Assembly: GCA_041671505.1 (NCBI GenBank)
Contig: JBAZBK010000017.1
Location: 62,001 to 126,000, forward strand
Direction of reading: 5' to 3'
DNA from: JACPDH01 sp041671505
GTDB lineage: Bacteria; Acidobacteriota; Thermoanaerobaculia; Gp7-AA8
Length of the DNA: 64,000 bases
This document shows, piece after piece, positions 34,298 to 45,161 of the stretch (within the stretch, counting starts at the first letter, position 1; the number at the start of each line of letters is the position of its first letter). A program made the position numbers and the translations under genes. The notes beneath the pieces are model-generated. The model ran no database searches. It saw only the letters and a list, made by a program, of their open reading frames with translations, and was not told where the DNA came from.

Positions 34298-35752
34298 CTA
34301 CCGCGATGCGAGGTTCACGATCGGCGCGATCGACCGGGCGGCGCCGCGGATCATCCTCTCGGGAAGAATCCCGAGAAGCAGCGTCGCCACGAGACAGACG
34401 GCCACGATGAAGCGAACCTGCCTGCTCTCCACCACCTCGGCCGCCTTCGACTCCTTCATGTACATCGCCATGACGATGCGGAAGTAGTAGAAGACCGAGA
34501 CTGCCGACATCAGCACCGCGATCACCGCGAGCCAGGCGTAGCCGGCCGAGATCACCGCGGCGAACAGGAAGTACTTCCCGATGAACCCTGCGGTCGGCGG
34601 GATGCCGCCGAGCGAGAGAAGGAAGACGACCATCGCGAACGCGTAGAGCGGCGCCGACTTGTGCAGGCCGTCGAAGTCGTCGACCTTCTCCCCCGCGTAC
34701 TCGCGCCGGCGGAGGAGCATGACCATCGCCCACGTCCCGACGTTCGCGAATGCGTAGACGAGCATGTAGATCAGCACGCCCTGCAACCCGAGCTCGCTCA
34801 TCGCGAGTATCCCGAGCATCGCGTAGCCGGCGTGAGCGATCGACGAGTACGCCAGCATGCGCTTGACGTTGTCCTGCGTCAGCGCCGCGAGGTTTCCGAC
34901 GATCATCGAGAGCGCCGCGACCGTGGCGATGATGCTGTTCCAGTCGGGCTCGAGGCTGTGGAGCCCCATGTAGAAGATGCGCGCGAAGATCGCGAACGCC
35001 GCCACTTTCGACCCGGTCGAAAGGAACGCGGTGACCGGCGTCGGAGCGCCGGTGTAGACGTCGGGCGTCCATACGTGGAACGGCACCGCGGCGACCTTGA
35101 AGCAGAGTCCCGCGCCGAGCATCATCACGCCGATGATCAGCGCCTGGTTGCCCGACATCGTCGCCACCGCGGTGGAGATCGTGGCGAGATGGAGCGATCC
35201 GCAGACGCCGTAGATCAGCGACATTCCGTAGAGAAGGATTCCCGAGCTCACCGAGCCGAGGACGAAATACTTCATCGCCGCTTCGGTCGAACGATTTTCG
35301 TTCTTGTAGTACCCGGTGAGGATGTAACTCGAGAGCGACATCAGCTCGAGACCGACGTAGATCGAGATCAGGTGCGTGCCCGAGGCCATGAACATCATGC
35401 CGCAGAGGGCGAAGGCGAGCAGCGAGTAGAACTCCCACGCCGAGTAGCGGCCGTCCTCGAGAAACTCCGACGCCAGCAGCGTGACCATCGCGATGATCAC
35501 GACGAAGAGGAGCTTGAAGAAGACGGCGAAGGAATCGACGACGAAGAGCGCGCTGAGAGCAGCGCTCGGAGCTTGGGCCGCCGCCGCGCAGAAGACCGCC
35601 CCTGCAGTCACGGCGAGAAGGACGAGCATCGACCAGCGGGCCGCCACACCGTTGTTCCGCCCGCCGAGCACGGGGGCGAGCAGCAGGAAGCAGCCGCCGA
35701 TCGAAAGAACGATCTCGGGGTTGAGGAACAGCAGGTCGGCCCAGGTCATCAT
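34298..35752 (-). CDS. nuoN: NADH-quinone oxidoreductase subunit N
   Basis: 484 residues, about 14 membrane helices. It is an antiporter-like proton-pumping subunit; conserved blocks include LMSLSSYILTGYYKNENRS, a Lys-containing helix and GGIPPTAGFIGKYFLF. The start overlaps the nuoM stop as ATGA (35749-35752). Last gene of the nuo set in this operon. Confidence 0.95.
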   Translation of the reverse strand: MMTWADLLFLNPEIVLSIGGCFLLLAPVLGGRNNGVAARWSMLVLLAVTAGAVFCAAAAQAPSAALSALFVVDSFAVFFKLLFVVIIAMVTLLASEFLEDGRYSAWEFYSLLAFALCGMMFMASGTHLISIYVGLELMSLSSYILTGYYKNENRSTEAAMKYFVLGSVSSGILLYGMSLIYGVCGSLHLATISTAVATMSGNQALIIGVMMLGAGLCFKVAAVPFHVWTPDVYTGAPTPVTAFLSTGSKVAAFAIFARIFYMGLHSLEPDWNSIIATVAALSMIVGNLAALTQDNVKRMLAYSSIAHAGYAMLGILAMSELGLQGVLIYMLVYAFANVGTWAMVMLLRRREYAGEKVDDFDGLHKSAPLYAFAMVVFLLSLGGIPPTAGFIGKYFLFAAVISAGYAWLAVIAVLMSAVSVFYYFRIVMAMYMKESKAAEVVESRQVRFIVAVCLVATLLLGILPERMIRGAARSIAPIVNLASR

Positions 35753-37380
35753 CGCGCGGCCTCGATCGCCTTGAGCTCAGCATGCCCGGCCGGCTTCTCG
35801 TGGCCTTCCATGAGAGGCGGCTCGACATACTGGATGCCGGCCTTCTCGAAGTAGGTCGGGTCGACCTTCTTGACGATGTAGTTGACCGGCTCTTCCATGA
35901 TGTCGAAGAACGGCTTCGGGTAGATTCCGATCCAGAACATGCAGATCACGAGCGGGATGAGCGTCCACTGCTCGCGGAGGCTCAGATCCTTGAGCTCGCT
36001 GTTTTTCGGGTTGTCGAGCGGGCCCCAGAAGACGCGCTGGTAGAGCCAGAGCATGTAGGCCGCGCCGAGGACGATGCCGAGCGCCGCGAACGACGCCCAG
36101 ACCATGCTCACGTTCGCCACGCCGAGCAGGATCGCGAACTCGCCGATGAAGCCGTTGAGCGTCGGCAGGCCGATCGACGAGAGCGTCGTGATGAGGAAGA
36201 AGAAGGCGTAGACCGGCATCACCTTCGCGATGCCGCCGTACTCCGCAATCATGCGCGTGTGCCGCCGCTCGTAGACGATGCCGACGAGAAGGAAGAGCCC
36301 GCCGGTCGAGATGCCGTGGTTGATCATCTGCAGGACCGAGCCCTGCAGCCCCATCGGGTTAAGCGCGAACATGCCTAACATGACGAAGCCGAGGTGCGAA
36401 ACCGAGGAGTACGCGACCAGCTTCTTCATGTCGGGCTGCACCATCGCCACGAGCGCGCCGTAGACGATGCCGATGATCGACAGCACCACCACCGGAATGA
36501 GGATCCGTGACGACGTCGTCGCTCCCGGAAGGATCGGAAGCGCGAACCGGACGAAGCCGTACGTTCCCATCTTCAGCAGGACGGCGGCAAGGATGACCGA
36601 GCCGGCGGTAGGCGCCTCGACGTGCGCGTCAGGCAACCATGTGTGGAACGGGAACATCGGCACTTTGATCGCGAACGCGATGAAGAATGCGAGGAAGAGC
36701 CAGAACTGCATCCCGGGCGGGATCGTGTGGCCGATCTCGTGGAACTTCAGGATGTCGAAGCTCGGCGCGTTGCCGAGGCCTGCGATGCCGAGGAAGGGGA
36801 TTCCACTCGAGTTGTAGAAGTAGAGGGCGAGGATGCCGAGCAGCATCAGCACCGATCCGGCCAGCGTGTAGAGGAAGAACTTGATCGCCGCGTAGAGCTT
36901 TCTCGGGCCGCCCCAGACGCCGATGAGGAAGTACATCGGGACGAGCATCACTTCCCAGAAGACGTAGAAGAGGAAGAAGTCGAGCGCGCAGAAGACGCCG
37001 ATCATGCCCGTCTCGAGCATGAGCAGGAGCACGTAGTACTCCTTCTGCCGCTGCTCGATCGCCGTGAACGAGCTGTAGACCGCGATGAACGTCAGGAGCG
37101 TGGTCATCACGATCAGGAGCATCGCGATGCCGTCGATCCCGAAGAAGTAGTCGACGCCGATCGACGGAATCCAGCTGCACCGTTCGATGAACTGGAAGAC
37201 CGGCGCGCCCGCGGAGCGGTCGTACTGGAACCAGAGCACCAGGGAGAGCAGGAACGTCGTCCCGGCGAAGAAGGTCGTGATCGCCTTGATCGCGCGGCTG
37301 CTCTCCTTGTTCACGAAGAACAGAATCAGCAGCGCGCCGACGAGCGGCCAGTAGGTGATGATCGACAGAATGTTCTGCAT
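35749..37380 (-). CDS. nuoM: NADH-quinone oxidoreductase subunit M
   Basis: 543 residues, about 14 helices, antiporter-like. Family blocks: FWEVMLVPMYFLIGVWGG, FPFHTWLPDAHVEAPTAGSV, KKLVAYSSVSHLGFVMLG and GLPTLNGFIGEF. The Glu in the fifth helix and pumping Lys positions of NuoM appear present. It starts 9 bp after the nuoL stop and overlaps nuoN by 4 bp. Confidence 0.96.
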   Translation of the reverse strand: MQNILSIITYWPLVGALLILFFVNKESSRAIKAITTFFAGTTFLLSLVLWFQYDRSAGAPVFQFIERCSWIPSIGVDYFFGIDGIAMLLIVMTTLLTFIAVYSSFTAIEQRQKEYYVLLLMLETGMIGVFCALDFFLFYVFWEVMLVPMYFLIGVWGGPRKLYAAIKFFLYTLAGSVLMLLGILALYFYNSSGIPFLGIAGLGNAPSFDILKFHEIGHTIPPGMQFWLFLAFFIAFAIKVPMFPFHTWLPDAHVEAPTAGSVILAAVLLKMGTYGFVRFALPILPGATTSSRILIPVVVLSIIGIVYGALVAMVQPDMKKLVAYSSVSHLGFVMLGMFALNPMGLQGSVLQMINHGISTGGLFLLVGIVYERRHTRMIAEYGGIAKVMPVYAFFFLITTLSSIGLPTLNGFIGEFAILLGVANVSMVWASFAALGIVLGAAYMLWLYQRVFWGPLDNPKNSELKDLSLREQWTLIPLVICMFWIGIYPKPFFDIMEEPVNYIVKKVDPTYFEKAGIQYVEPPLMEGHEKPAGHAELKAIEAAR

Positions 37381-37389
37381 CTGATTCCC

Positions 37390-39573
<2,184 letters not shown>

Positions 39574-39589
39574 GCGTTCTTACCGTAAT

Positions 39590-39608
39590 CCCGGCGCCTG
39601 GCGCCGGG
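39590..39608. other. GC-rich hairpin between nuoL and nuoK
   Basis: cccggcg and cgccggg pair as a perfect 7-bp stem around cctgg in the 42-bp gap. No U tract follows on the minus strand, so it is more likely an RNA-stability or processing hairpin inside the operon than a terminator. Confidence 0.5.
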
Positions 39609-39615
39609 CCTGTTC

Positions 39616-39918
39616 TCAACCGTTGAGCTCCGTGACCTCGTCGACGTTCACCGTGTTCCTGAGCCGATAGAGCTGGATGATGATCGCGAGGCCGACTGCC
39701 GCCTCGCCCGCCGCGATGGTGATGATGAAGACGGGGAAGACCTGCCCCTCGAGCGACGAGAAGCGCTGCGAGAAGGCGACGAGGTTGATGTTCACGGCGT
39801 TGAGCATCAGCTCGAGGCACATGAGCACCGTGATCATGTTGCGCCGCACCGTGACGCCGACCAGGCCGACGGTGAACATCAGCGCGCTCAGCAGCAGGAA
39901 TGCCGTAGTGCTAGGCAC
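39616..39918 (-). CDS. nuoK: NADH-quinone oxidoreductase subunit K
   Basis: 100 residues, three helices. The paired Glu residues in the membrane are present in MCLELMLNAVNINLVAF and in IITIAAGEAAVGLAIII. Standard length. Overlaps the nuoJ end by 8 bp. Confidence 0.95.
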   Translation of the reverse strand: MPSTTAFLLLSALMFTVGLVGVTVRRNMITVLMCLELMLNAVNINLVAFSQRFSSLEGQVFPVFIITIAAGEAAVGLAIIIQLYRLRNTVNVDEVTELNG

Positions 39919-40600
39919 CGATCACCTCCTTGAGGCGCTCTTCGTCGTGCACCTTCTTCGCGATGAAGTCGGGGATCGCCTCTTCTTCCGAGGCGTGCAG
40001 GTCGCGCTTGCCGATCACGATCGCGCCGATCATGCCGACCAGAAGGAACAGTGACGCGACTTCGAACGGCACCAGGTAGTCGCGGTAGAGCGCCATGCCG
40101 ACCGCCTCGGCGTTGCCCACCACTTCGCGGGTCACCGTCTCGGTCTGCACCGTCGCGCCGTTCGCGTCGACCACCGGCGTCGTCTTGACCATCGTCGCGG
40201 TCTTCAGGTTGTCGGGATCGTTCACCGTGGGCGCCCACTTCCCCGAGCCGAGGATGATCGCGAGGATCATGAAGAGCATGATCCCCATCAGCACGCCGAC
40301 GAGCGATCCGGTGGTGAACTTCTGCTCCTGAGGCAGCGTCTTGACGTTGATCAGCATGACCACGAAGAGGAACAGGACCATGATGCCGCCCGCATAGACG
40401 AGCACCTGGACCGCACCGACGAACTCCGCGCCCATCGACACGAAGAGGATCGCCACACAGAGGAACGTGAGCAGAAGGAAGAGTGCCGAGTGCACAGGAT
40501 TGCGCATCGACACGACGAGAATCGAGCTGGCCAGGGCGACGGCACCGACGATCACGAAGAGCGCCAGCGACATCCCTGTCAGCATCAGCGGGTCGGTCAC
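39911..40600 (-). CDS. nuoJ: NADH-quinone oxidoreductase subunit J
   Basis: 229 residues from GTG 40600, which overlaps the nuoI stop as GTGA. Five helices; the TM3 block VLVYAGGIMVLFLFVVML with the pi-bulge region is clear. A polar insertion of about 45 residues (from GKWAPTVNDPDN onward) between TM4 and TM5 is longer than in E. coli. The upstream frame to 40810 is shadow sequence of nuoI. Confidence 0.94.
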   Translation of the reverse strand: MTDPLMLTGMSLALFVIVGAVALASSILVVSMRNPVHSALFLLLTFLCVAILFVSMGAEFVGAVQVLVYAGGIMVLFLFVVMLINVKTLPQEQKFTTGSLVGVLMGIMLFMILAIILGSGKWAPTVNDPDNLKTATMVKTTPVVDANGATVQTETVTREVVGNAEAVGMALYRDYLVPFEVASLFLLVGMIGAIVIGKRDLHASEEEAIPDFIAKKVHDEERLKEVIGA

Positions 40601-41145
40601 TTCGTACCCCCTCCTGCCGGAAGCTTCTTCTCGTCGGAGATCCCGTGCTCCTCGGCGATCTCCTCGAGCGTCGCGTACTCCGGCCGCCCTTCCCAGTACT
40701 CGAGCTGCTGCATGTTCATGTAGAGCTCGTTCCGGTCGTACGAGGTGAGCTCGTACGTTCCCGTCGTCAGCCAGATCGACTTCGGCTTCGTCGGGCAGGC
40801 CTCTTCGCAAAGGCCGCAGAACATGCAGCGCTTCACGTCGATGTCGTACCGTTCCAGGACTTTGATCTTCTTCTTCTTGCCGTCGACCTCACGCATCTCG
40901 TCGCCGACGTCGATGTAGATGATGTCGATCGGGCACGACAACGCGCAGATCTTGCACGCGATGCAGCGCTCGTACGAGAAGCGGAACATGCCGCGGAACT
41001 TGTCGGCCGTCGGGAGGCGATGCTCCGGATACTCGACCGTCACCTTCTTCCGGAAGAGCTCACGGAACGTCGTCCGGAGCCCGATGAACATATCGAGAAG
41101 CAGGATCCGGTCGGTCCACTTCGTCTTCTGTGCTTCGACCAGCAT
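40597..41145 (-). CDS. nuoI: NADH-quinone oxidoreductase subunit I
   Basis: 182 residues. Two [4Fe-4S] motifs, CIACKICALSCP and CMFCGLCEEACP, bind clusters N6a and N6b that pass electrons toward NuoB. The spacing between motifs contains a Lys-rich insertion (DGKKKKIKV). The ATG at 41145 shares a base with the nuoH stop (TAATG). Confidence 0.96.
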   Translation of the reverse strand: MLVEAQKTKWTDRILLLDMFIGLRTTFRELFRKKVTVEYPEHRLPTADKFRGMFRFSYERCIACKICALSCPIDIIYIDVGDEMREVDGKKKKIKVLERYDIDVKRCMFCGLCEEACPTKPKSIWLTTGTYELTSYDRNELYMNMQQLEYWEGRPEYATLEEIAEEHGISDEKKLPAGGGTK

Positions 41146-42230
41146 TACGCTCCTCCGTTCCGAACGAGCAGGACCACGATCGCCGTCACGACGATGTTCA
41201 CGAGCGCCAGGGGAATCATCCACTTCCAACCAAGCTCCATGAGCTGGTCGAAGCGATAGCGCGGGAAGGTCCCGCGGAACCAGATGTAAAGGATCATGAA
41301 GAACGCGACCTTCGCCGCGAAGATCAGGAAGCCGAGCGCCAGCCCTGCCCACCCCATCGCCTGCATCGCGGTCGTCGTCAGGCCGTGCCCGCCGATCGCC
41401 AGCGTCCAGCCGCCGAAGAAGAGGATCACGATGAGGCACGCGTTGACGAGCATCGACGCGTACTCGGCGAGGAAGAAGAATGCGAACTTCATCCCCGAGT
41501 ACTCGGTGTGGAAGCCGGCCACGAGCTCCGACTCCGCCTCGGGCAGGTCGAACGGCGCGCGGTTCACTTCCGCCGTCATCGCGACGAGGAAGATGAAGCA
41601 GCCGACCAGCTGCGGCAGCACGTTCCAGACGCCGAGCTCCTGGCGGTGGACGATCTCGACCAGGCTCAGGCTTCCCGTCAGCATCAGCACGCCGACGATC
41701 GAGAGGCCGAACGGCACCTCGTACGAGACCATCTGCGCCGCCGAGCGGAGGCCGCCTAACAGCGAGAACTTGTTGTTCGAAGCCCAGCCGCCGAGGATGA
41801 TGCCGTACACGCCCGTCGACGTCAGAGCGAGGACCAGCAGCAGGCCGACGTTGACGTCGGTGATCGCGAAGGCCGGCGGCGGGCCGAACGGGATCAGGCA
41901 GAAGACGAGAAACGCCGGGATGATCGGCAGCATCGGCGCGATGAAGTACGCCGCCTTCTGCGCCCCCGCCGGAACGATGTCTTCCTTCAGCAGGAGCTTG
42001 ATCGGGTCGGCGACGAACTGCAGGATTCCTTGCGGGCCGACGCGGTTGGGGCCGAGGCGCGCCTGCATGAAGCCGAGCACGCGACGCTCGACCAGCGTCG
42101 TGAAGGCGACGATGCCCATGATGATCGCGAAGGCGATCACGAACTTGATCGTCGGCCAGATCAGCCAGGTCACGATCGGCTCCGGAATCGAGCCGAACAT
42201 CGATGCGAGAACCGGGAGCGACGCGCTCAT
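41145..42230 (-). CDS. nuoH: NADH-quinone oxidoreductase subunit H
   Basis: 361 residues, eight helices, forming the quinone entry and link to the pump. Blocks: RRVLGFMQARLGPNRVGPQG, DIVPAGAQKAAYFIAP, GWASNNKFSLLGGLRSAAQM and AEVNRAPFDLPEAESELVAG. The start overlaps the nuoD stop as ATGA, leaving no room for nuoE, nuoF or nuoG between D and H. Confidence 0.96.
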   Translation of the reverse strand: MSASLPVLASMFGSIPEPIVTWLIWPTIKFVIAFAIIMGIVAFTTLVERRVLGFMQARLGPNRVGPQGILQFVADPIKLLLKEDIVPAGAQKAAYFIAPMLPIIPAFLVFCLIPFGPPPAFAITDVNVGLLLVLALTSTGVYGIILGGWASNNKFSLLGGLRSAAQMVSYEVPFGLSIVGVLMLTGSLSLVEIVHRQELGVWNVLPQLVGCFIFLVAMTAEVNRAPFDLPEAESELVAGFHTEYSGMKFAFFFLAEYASMLVNACLIVILFFGGWTLAIGGHGLTTTAMQAMGWAGLALGFLIFAAKVAFFMILYIWFRGTFPRYRFDQLMELGWKWMIPLALVNIVVTAIVVLLVRNGGA

Positions 42231-43354
42231 CGGTCGACCTCCCCCAGGACGATGTCGATCGTCCCGATGACGGCAACCATGTCGGCGACGAGATGACCCT
42301 TCACGAGGTCAGGAAGTGCCGAGAGGTTGACGAACGACGGAGGCCGCACGTGGCAGCGGTACGCGTTCTGGTTCTTTCCATCGCTGATGATGTAGTAGCC
42401 GAGCTCCCCCTTCGGGCACTCGACCGAGAAGTACGCCTCACCCTCCGGCGGACGGATGACCCGGGAGACTTTCGCCTTGAGGTCCCCTTCCTTCGTGTCG
42501 GCGATCATCGTGATGCACTGCTCGAGGATCTTCTTCGACTGCCTCATCTCTTCCATGCGGCAGAGATAGCGGTCGTACGTGTCGCCGTTGCGGCCGATGG
42601 GGATCTCGAACTTGAGCTCGGAGTAGACCTCGTACGGGAAAGCGCGGCGGATGTCCCACTCCACGCCCGATCCGCGGAGCGGCGGGCCGGTGAGGCCCCA
42701 GTCGATCGCATCCTCGGGGGTGATCACTCCGATGCCGACCGTCCGCTTGCGCCAGATCCGGTTCATCGTCAGCAGCGACTCGTACTCGTCGAGCGCCGCG
42801 TCGAAGATGCCGAGGAAGTCGTTGAGCTTCTGAATCCACGCCGCGTTGATGTCGTCCTGCTGTCCGCCGATCCGCATGCAATTCAGCGTGAGGCGGGCTC
42901 CGCAGTAGTCCTCGAACAGGTCGAGGATCAATTCGCGCTCGCGGAAGGTGTAGAAGAAGGGGGTCATCGCGCCGAGGTCGATCGCGTGCGTCGCGAGCCA
43001 GAGAAGGTGCGACGAGATGCGCTGGAGCTCGGCAAGCATCACGCGGATCAGCTTCGCGCGGCGCGGGATCTGGTCGGTGATGCCGAGAAGCTTCTCGACG
43101 GCGCCGACGAATCCCTGGTTATTGGTCGCGGAGGCGACGTAGTCCATCCGATCGGTGTGCGGAACGCACTGCGGATAGTTCATCGCTTCGAAGAGTTTCT
43201 CGGTGCCGCGGTGGAGATAGCCGATGATCGGCTTCGCGTCGACGATGCGCTCGCCGTCGATCTTCACCATGACCCGCAGTACCCCGTGAGTCGACGGGTG
43301 CTGCGGCCCGAAACTGATCTCCATCTCGTGGAGATTGAGCATCGTCTGCGTCAT
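42227..43354 (-). CDS. nuoD: NADH-quinone oxidoreductase subunit D
   Basis: 375 residues, the 49-kDa quinone-site subunit, not fused to NuoC. SFGPQHPSTHGVLRV opens the family core, LHRGTEKLFEA follows with Arg49, the residue equivalent to the arginine dimethylated in the mitochondrial homologue, and PIGRNGDTYDRYLCRMEEM and the Asp of the C-terminal GEVDR are as expected. Confidence 0.96.
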   Translation of the reverse strand: MTQTMLNLHEMEISFGPQHPSTHGVLRVMVKIDGERIVDAKPIIGYLHRGTEKLFEAMNYPQCVPHTDRMDYVASATNNQGFVGAVEKLLGITDQIPRRAKLIRVMLAELQRISSHLLWLATHAIDLGAMTPFFYTFRERELILDLFEDYCGARLTLNCMRIGGQQDDINAAWIQKLNDFLGIFDAALDEYESLLTMNRIWRKRTVGIGVITPEDAIDWGLTGPPLRGSGVEWDIRRAFPYEVYSELKFEIPIGRNGDTYDRYLCRMEEMRQSKKILEQCITMIADTKEGDLKAKVSRVIRPPEGEAYFSVECPKGELGYYIISDGKNQNAYRCHVRPPSFVNLSALPDLVKGHLVADMVAVIGTIDIVLGEVDR

Positions 43355-43380
43355 GAGTCCTTCCGATGCGCGGCCCGCCG

Positions 43381-44118
43381 TCAGGCGTCCGCCTTCCCCT
43401 CGTCACTGCCCTGCGGCGCTTCGACCTGCTTCGCTTCCGGTACCTCGCCCTTCGGCGAGCGACCGTACGGGATCGCGGGGCCATCCCAGATGTTGACGTC
43501 GCCGTGCGCTTTGCCGGTCGAGCCGGGCTTCGGACCGCCGCCGGGAGGGAAGACCTCCGGATAGATCCGCGCCCCGGTGTCGATGCCGCGGATCGGGAAG
43601 TCCTTCCGGAGCGGATAGCCGTTGAATCCTTCCCACATCAGGATCCGCTCGAGCATCGGGTGCCCGGTGAACGGGATCCCGTACATGTCGAACGTCTCGC
43701 GCTCGTGCCAGTTCGCCGTCTTCCAGACGCCCGTCACCGAGGGAACGCTGACCCCGTCGGCGATGAAGACCTTGAGGCGGATGCGGACGTTCTGCTTGAA
43801 CGAGTAGAGGAGGTAGTTGACGCAGAAGCGCTCGCCGGCGTGCGCCGGAAACGTCGAGTAGTCGGAGCCGCAGAGGTCGACGAGATATGTGAAGCCGTGA
43901 GCCTTGAAGGCTCGGCAGACGTCGACGATCGATTCGGGCGAGACGTAGAGTGAGATCTCGCCGAACTGTTCCTTCGCATGAAGGAACGCTCCCGGCATCG
44001 CCGCGGTCACCGGGGCGACGATCAGGTCGGCAAGGACCTCGTCCTTCGTCTTCGCCGGCGGCGCCGCGGGCGCGGGCGCAGGTTTCGCGGCAGGTTTCTG
44101 TTCCTGTTCGTCGGCCAT
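43381..44118 (-). CDS. nuoC: NADH-quinone oxidoreductase subunit C
   Basis: 245 residues. The 30-kDa core runs from about 30 to 190 with LVDLCGSDY and the signature ERETFDMYGIPFTGHP...LRKDFP. An Ala/Pro/Lys-rich N-terminal leader (1-25) and a 40-residue polar C-terminal tail are additions. Separate NuoC and NuoD, unlike the E. coli fusion, are the common bacterial state. It lies 26 bp before nuoD and 8 bp after nuoB. Confidence 0.95.
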   Translation of the reverse strand: MADEQEQKPAAKPAPAPAAPPAKTKDEVLADLIVAPVTAAMPGAFLHAKEQFGEISLYVSPESIVDVCRAFKAHGFTYLVDLCGSDYSTFPAHAGERFCVNYLLYSFKQNVRIRLKVFIADGVSVPSVTGVWKTANWHERETFDMYGIPFTGHPMLERILMWEGFNGYPLRKDFPIRGIDTGARIYPEVFPPGGGPKPGSTGKAHGDVNIWDGPAIPYGRSPKGEVPEAKQVEAPQGSDEGKADA

Positions 44119-44126
44119 CGTTCGCC

Positions 44127-44738
44127 TCAGGCTTCCGTCTTCTCGTCAGAGGATCCGGCGGCGAGCTGCGCGGCCTGCTCGGCGCGAAGCGCCGGGCCGG
44201 TGTGCGCCGGCCGCTCGGACGGCGCAAGCTGCTGGCGCGCGAAGTCGTACGCCGCGCCTCCCTTGCGGATCACGTGCATCTTGTCGATCTTCTTCTGGAG
44301 CTCCATGAGCCCCCAGAGAAGAGCCTCGGGGCGCGGCGGGCAGCCGGGAACGTAGACGTCGACCGGAATGACGCGGTCGACACCCTGCGTGACCGCGTAC
44401 GTGTCGTACGGACCGCCGCAGGTCGCGCAGGAGCCCATTGCCAGGACCCACTTCGGCTCCGGCATCTGGTCCCATAGGCGCTTGACGATCGGCGCCATCT
44501 TCTCGGTCACCGTGCCGGCGACGATCATCAGATCGGCCTGGCGCGGCGTCGCGCGAAAGACTTCGGCGCCGAATCGCGCCATGTCGTACCGCGGATCGAG
44601 GACGGCCATCATCTCGATCGCGCAGCACGCAAGGCCGAACTGCATCGGCCAGATCGACGACTTCCGCGCCCAGTTGAAGATCTTGTCGACCGACGTCGTG
44701 AGGACGTTCGGCTCGAATCGGTTCTCCATCAGACCCAT
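44127..44738 (-). CDS. nuoB: NADH-quinone oxidoreductase subunit B
   Basis: 203 residues from ATG 44738, which has a GAAGG site seven bases upstream; ATG 44729 (TGATG with the nuoA stop) is an alternative. Cluster N2 ligands are Cys38-Cys39 (ACCAIEMM), Cys104 (GSCATCGG) and Cys133 (VPGCPPRPE). N2 passes electrons to quinone next to NuoD. The C-terminal 40 residues after the core are polar and variable. Confidence 0.96.
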   Translation of the reverse strand: MGLMENRFEPNVLTTSVDKIFNWARKSSIWPMQFGLACCAIEMMAVLDPRYDMARFGAEVFRATPRQADLMIVAGTVTEKMAPIVKRLWDQMPEPKWVLAMGSCATCGGPYDTYAVTQGVDRVIPVDVYVPGCPPRPEALLWGLMELQKKIDKMHVIRKGGAAYDFARQQLAPSERPAHTGPALRAEQAAQLAAGSSDEKTEA

Positions 44739-45088
44739 GTGAGAACCTTCCTCTTCCATGCGTAGAAGTAGCCGACGAGCAGAATCGCGATGAAGACCGC
44801 CATCTCGATCGCGCCGAACCATCCGAGTTGCTCGAGGCGGATCGCCCACGGGAACAGGAAGATGGTCTCGACGTCGAAGATGATGAACAGCACCGCGACA
44901 AGGAAGTACCGGACCGAGAACCGGTGGTCGAACGCCACCGATGCCGGCTCGACGCCGCACTCGTACGGCTCGAGCTTGACCTTCGACGGCCTGCTCGCGC
45001 GAACGAGCGGGGCAATCAGAAAGATCGTCAGTACAGGTACCGACAGAACGATGAGAAATGCGATGAGGAGTATCGAGTAATTTGCCAA
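44729..45088 (-). CDS. nuoA: NADH-quinone oxidoreductase subunit A
   Basis: 119 residues, three helices. PYECGVEP and RFSVRYFLVAVLFIIFDVE are the family signature, including the acidic residues of TM2. First of the 11 nuo genes; 73 bp separate it from the methyltransferase upstream. Confidence 0.96.
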   Translation of the reverse strand: MANYSILLIAFLIVLSVPVLTIFLIAPLVRASRPSKVKLEPYECGVEPASVAFDHRFSVRYFLVAVLFIIFDVETIFLFPWAIRLEQLGWFGAIEMAVFIAILLVGYFYAWKRKVLTWV

Positions 45089-45161
45089 GGCCCAAACTCC
45101 GCGCAGATTCTATTCAGGGGAAACCGTTACACCATTGACGGACATCACATCACTTTGGGAA

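Noticed and set aside
34268..35854. Plus-strand open frame of 528 residues opposite nuoN
   Set aside because: Antisense shadow of nuoN, extremely rich in His, Arg, Asp and Glu, no motif.
39590..39608. Terminator inside the nuo operon
   Set aside because: The hairpin lacks a U tract and lies within a conserved operon, so it is listed only as a hairpin.
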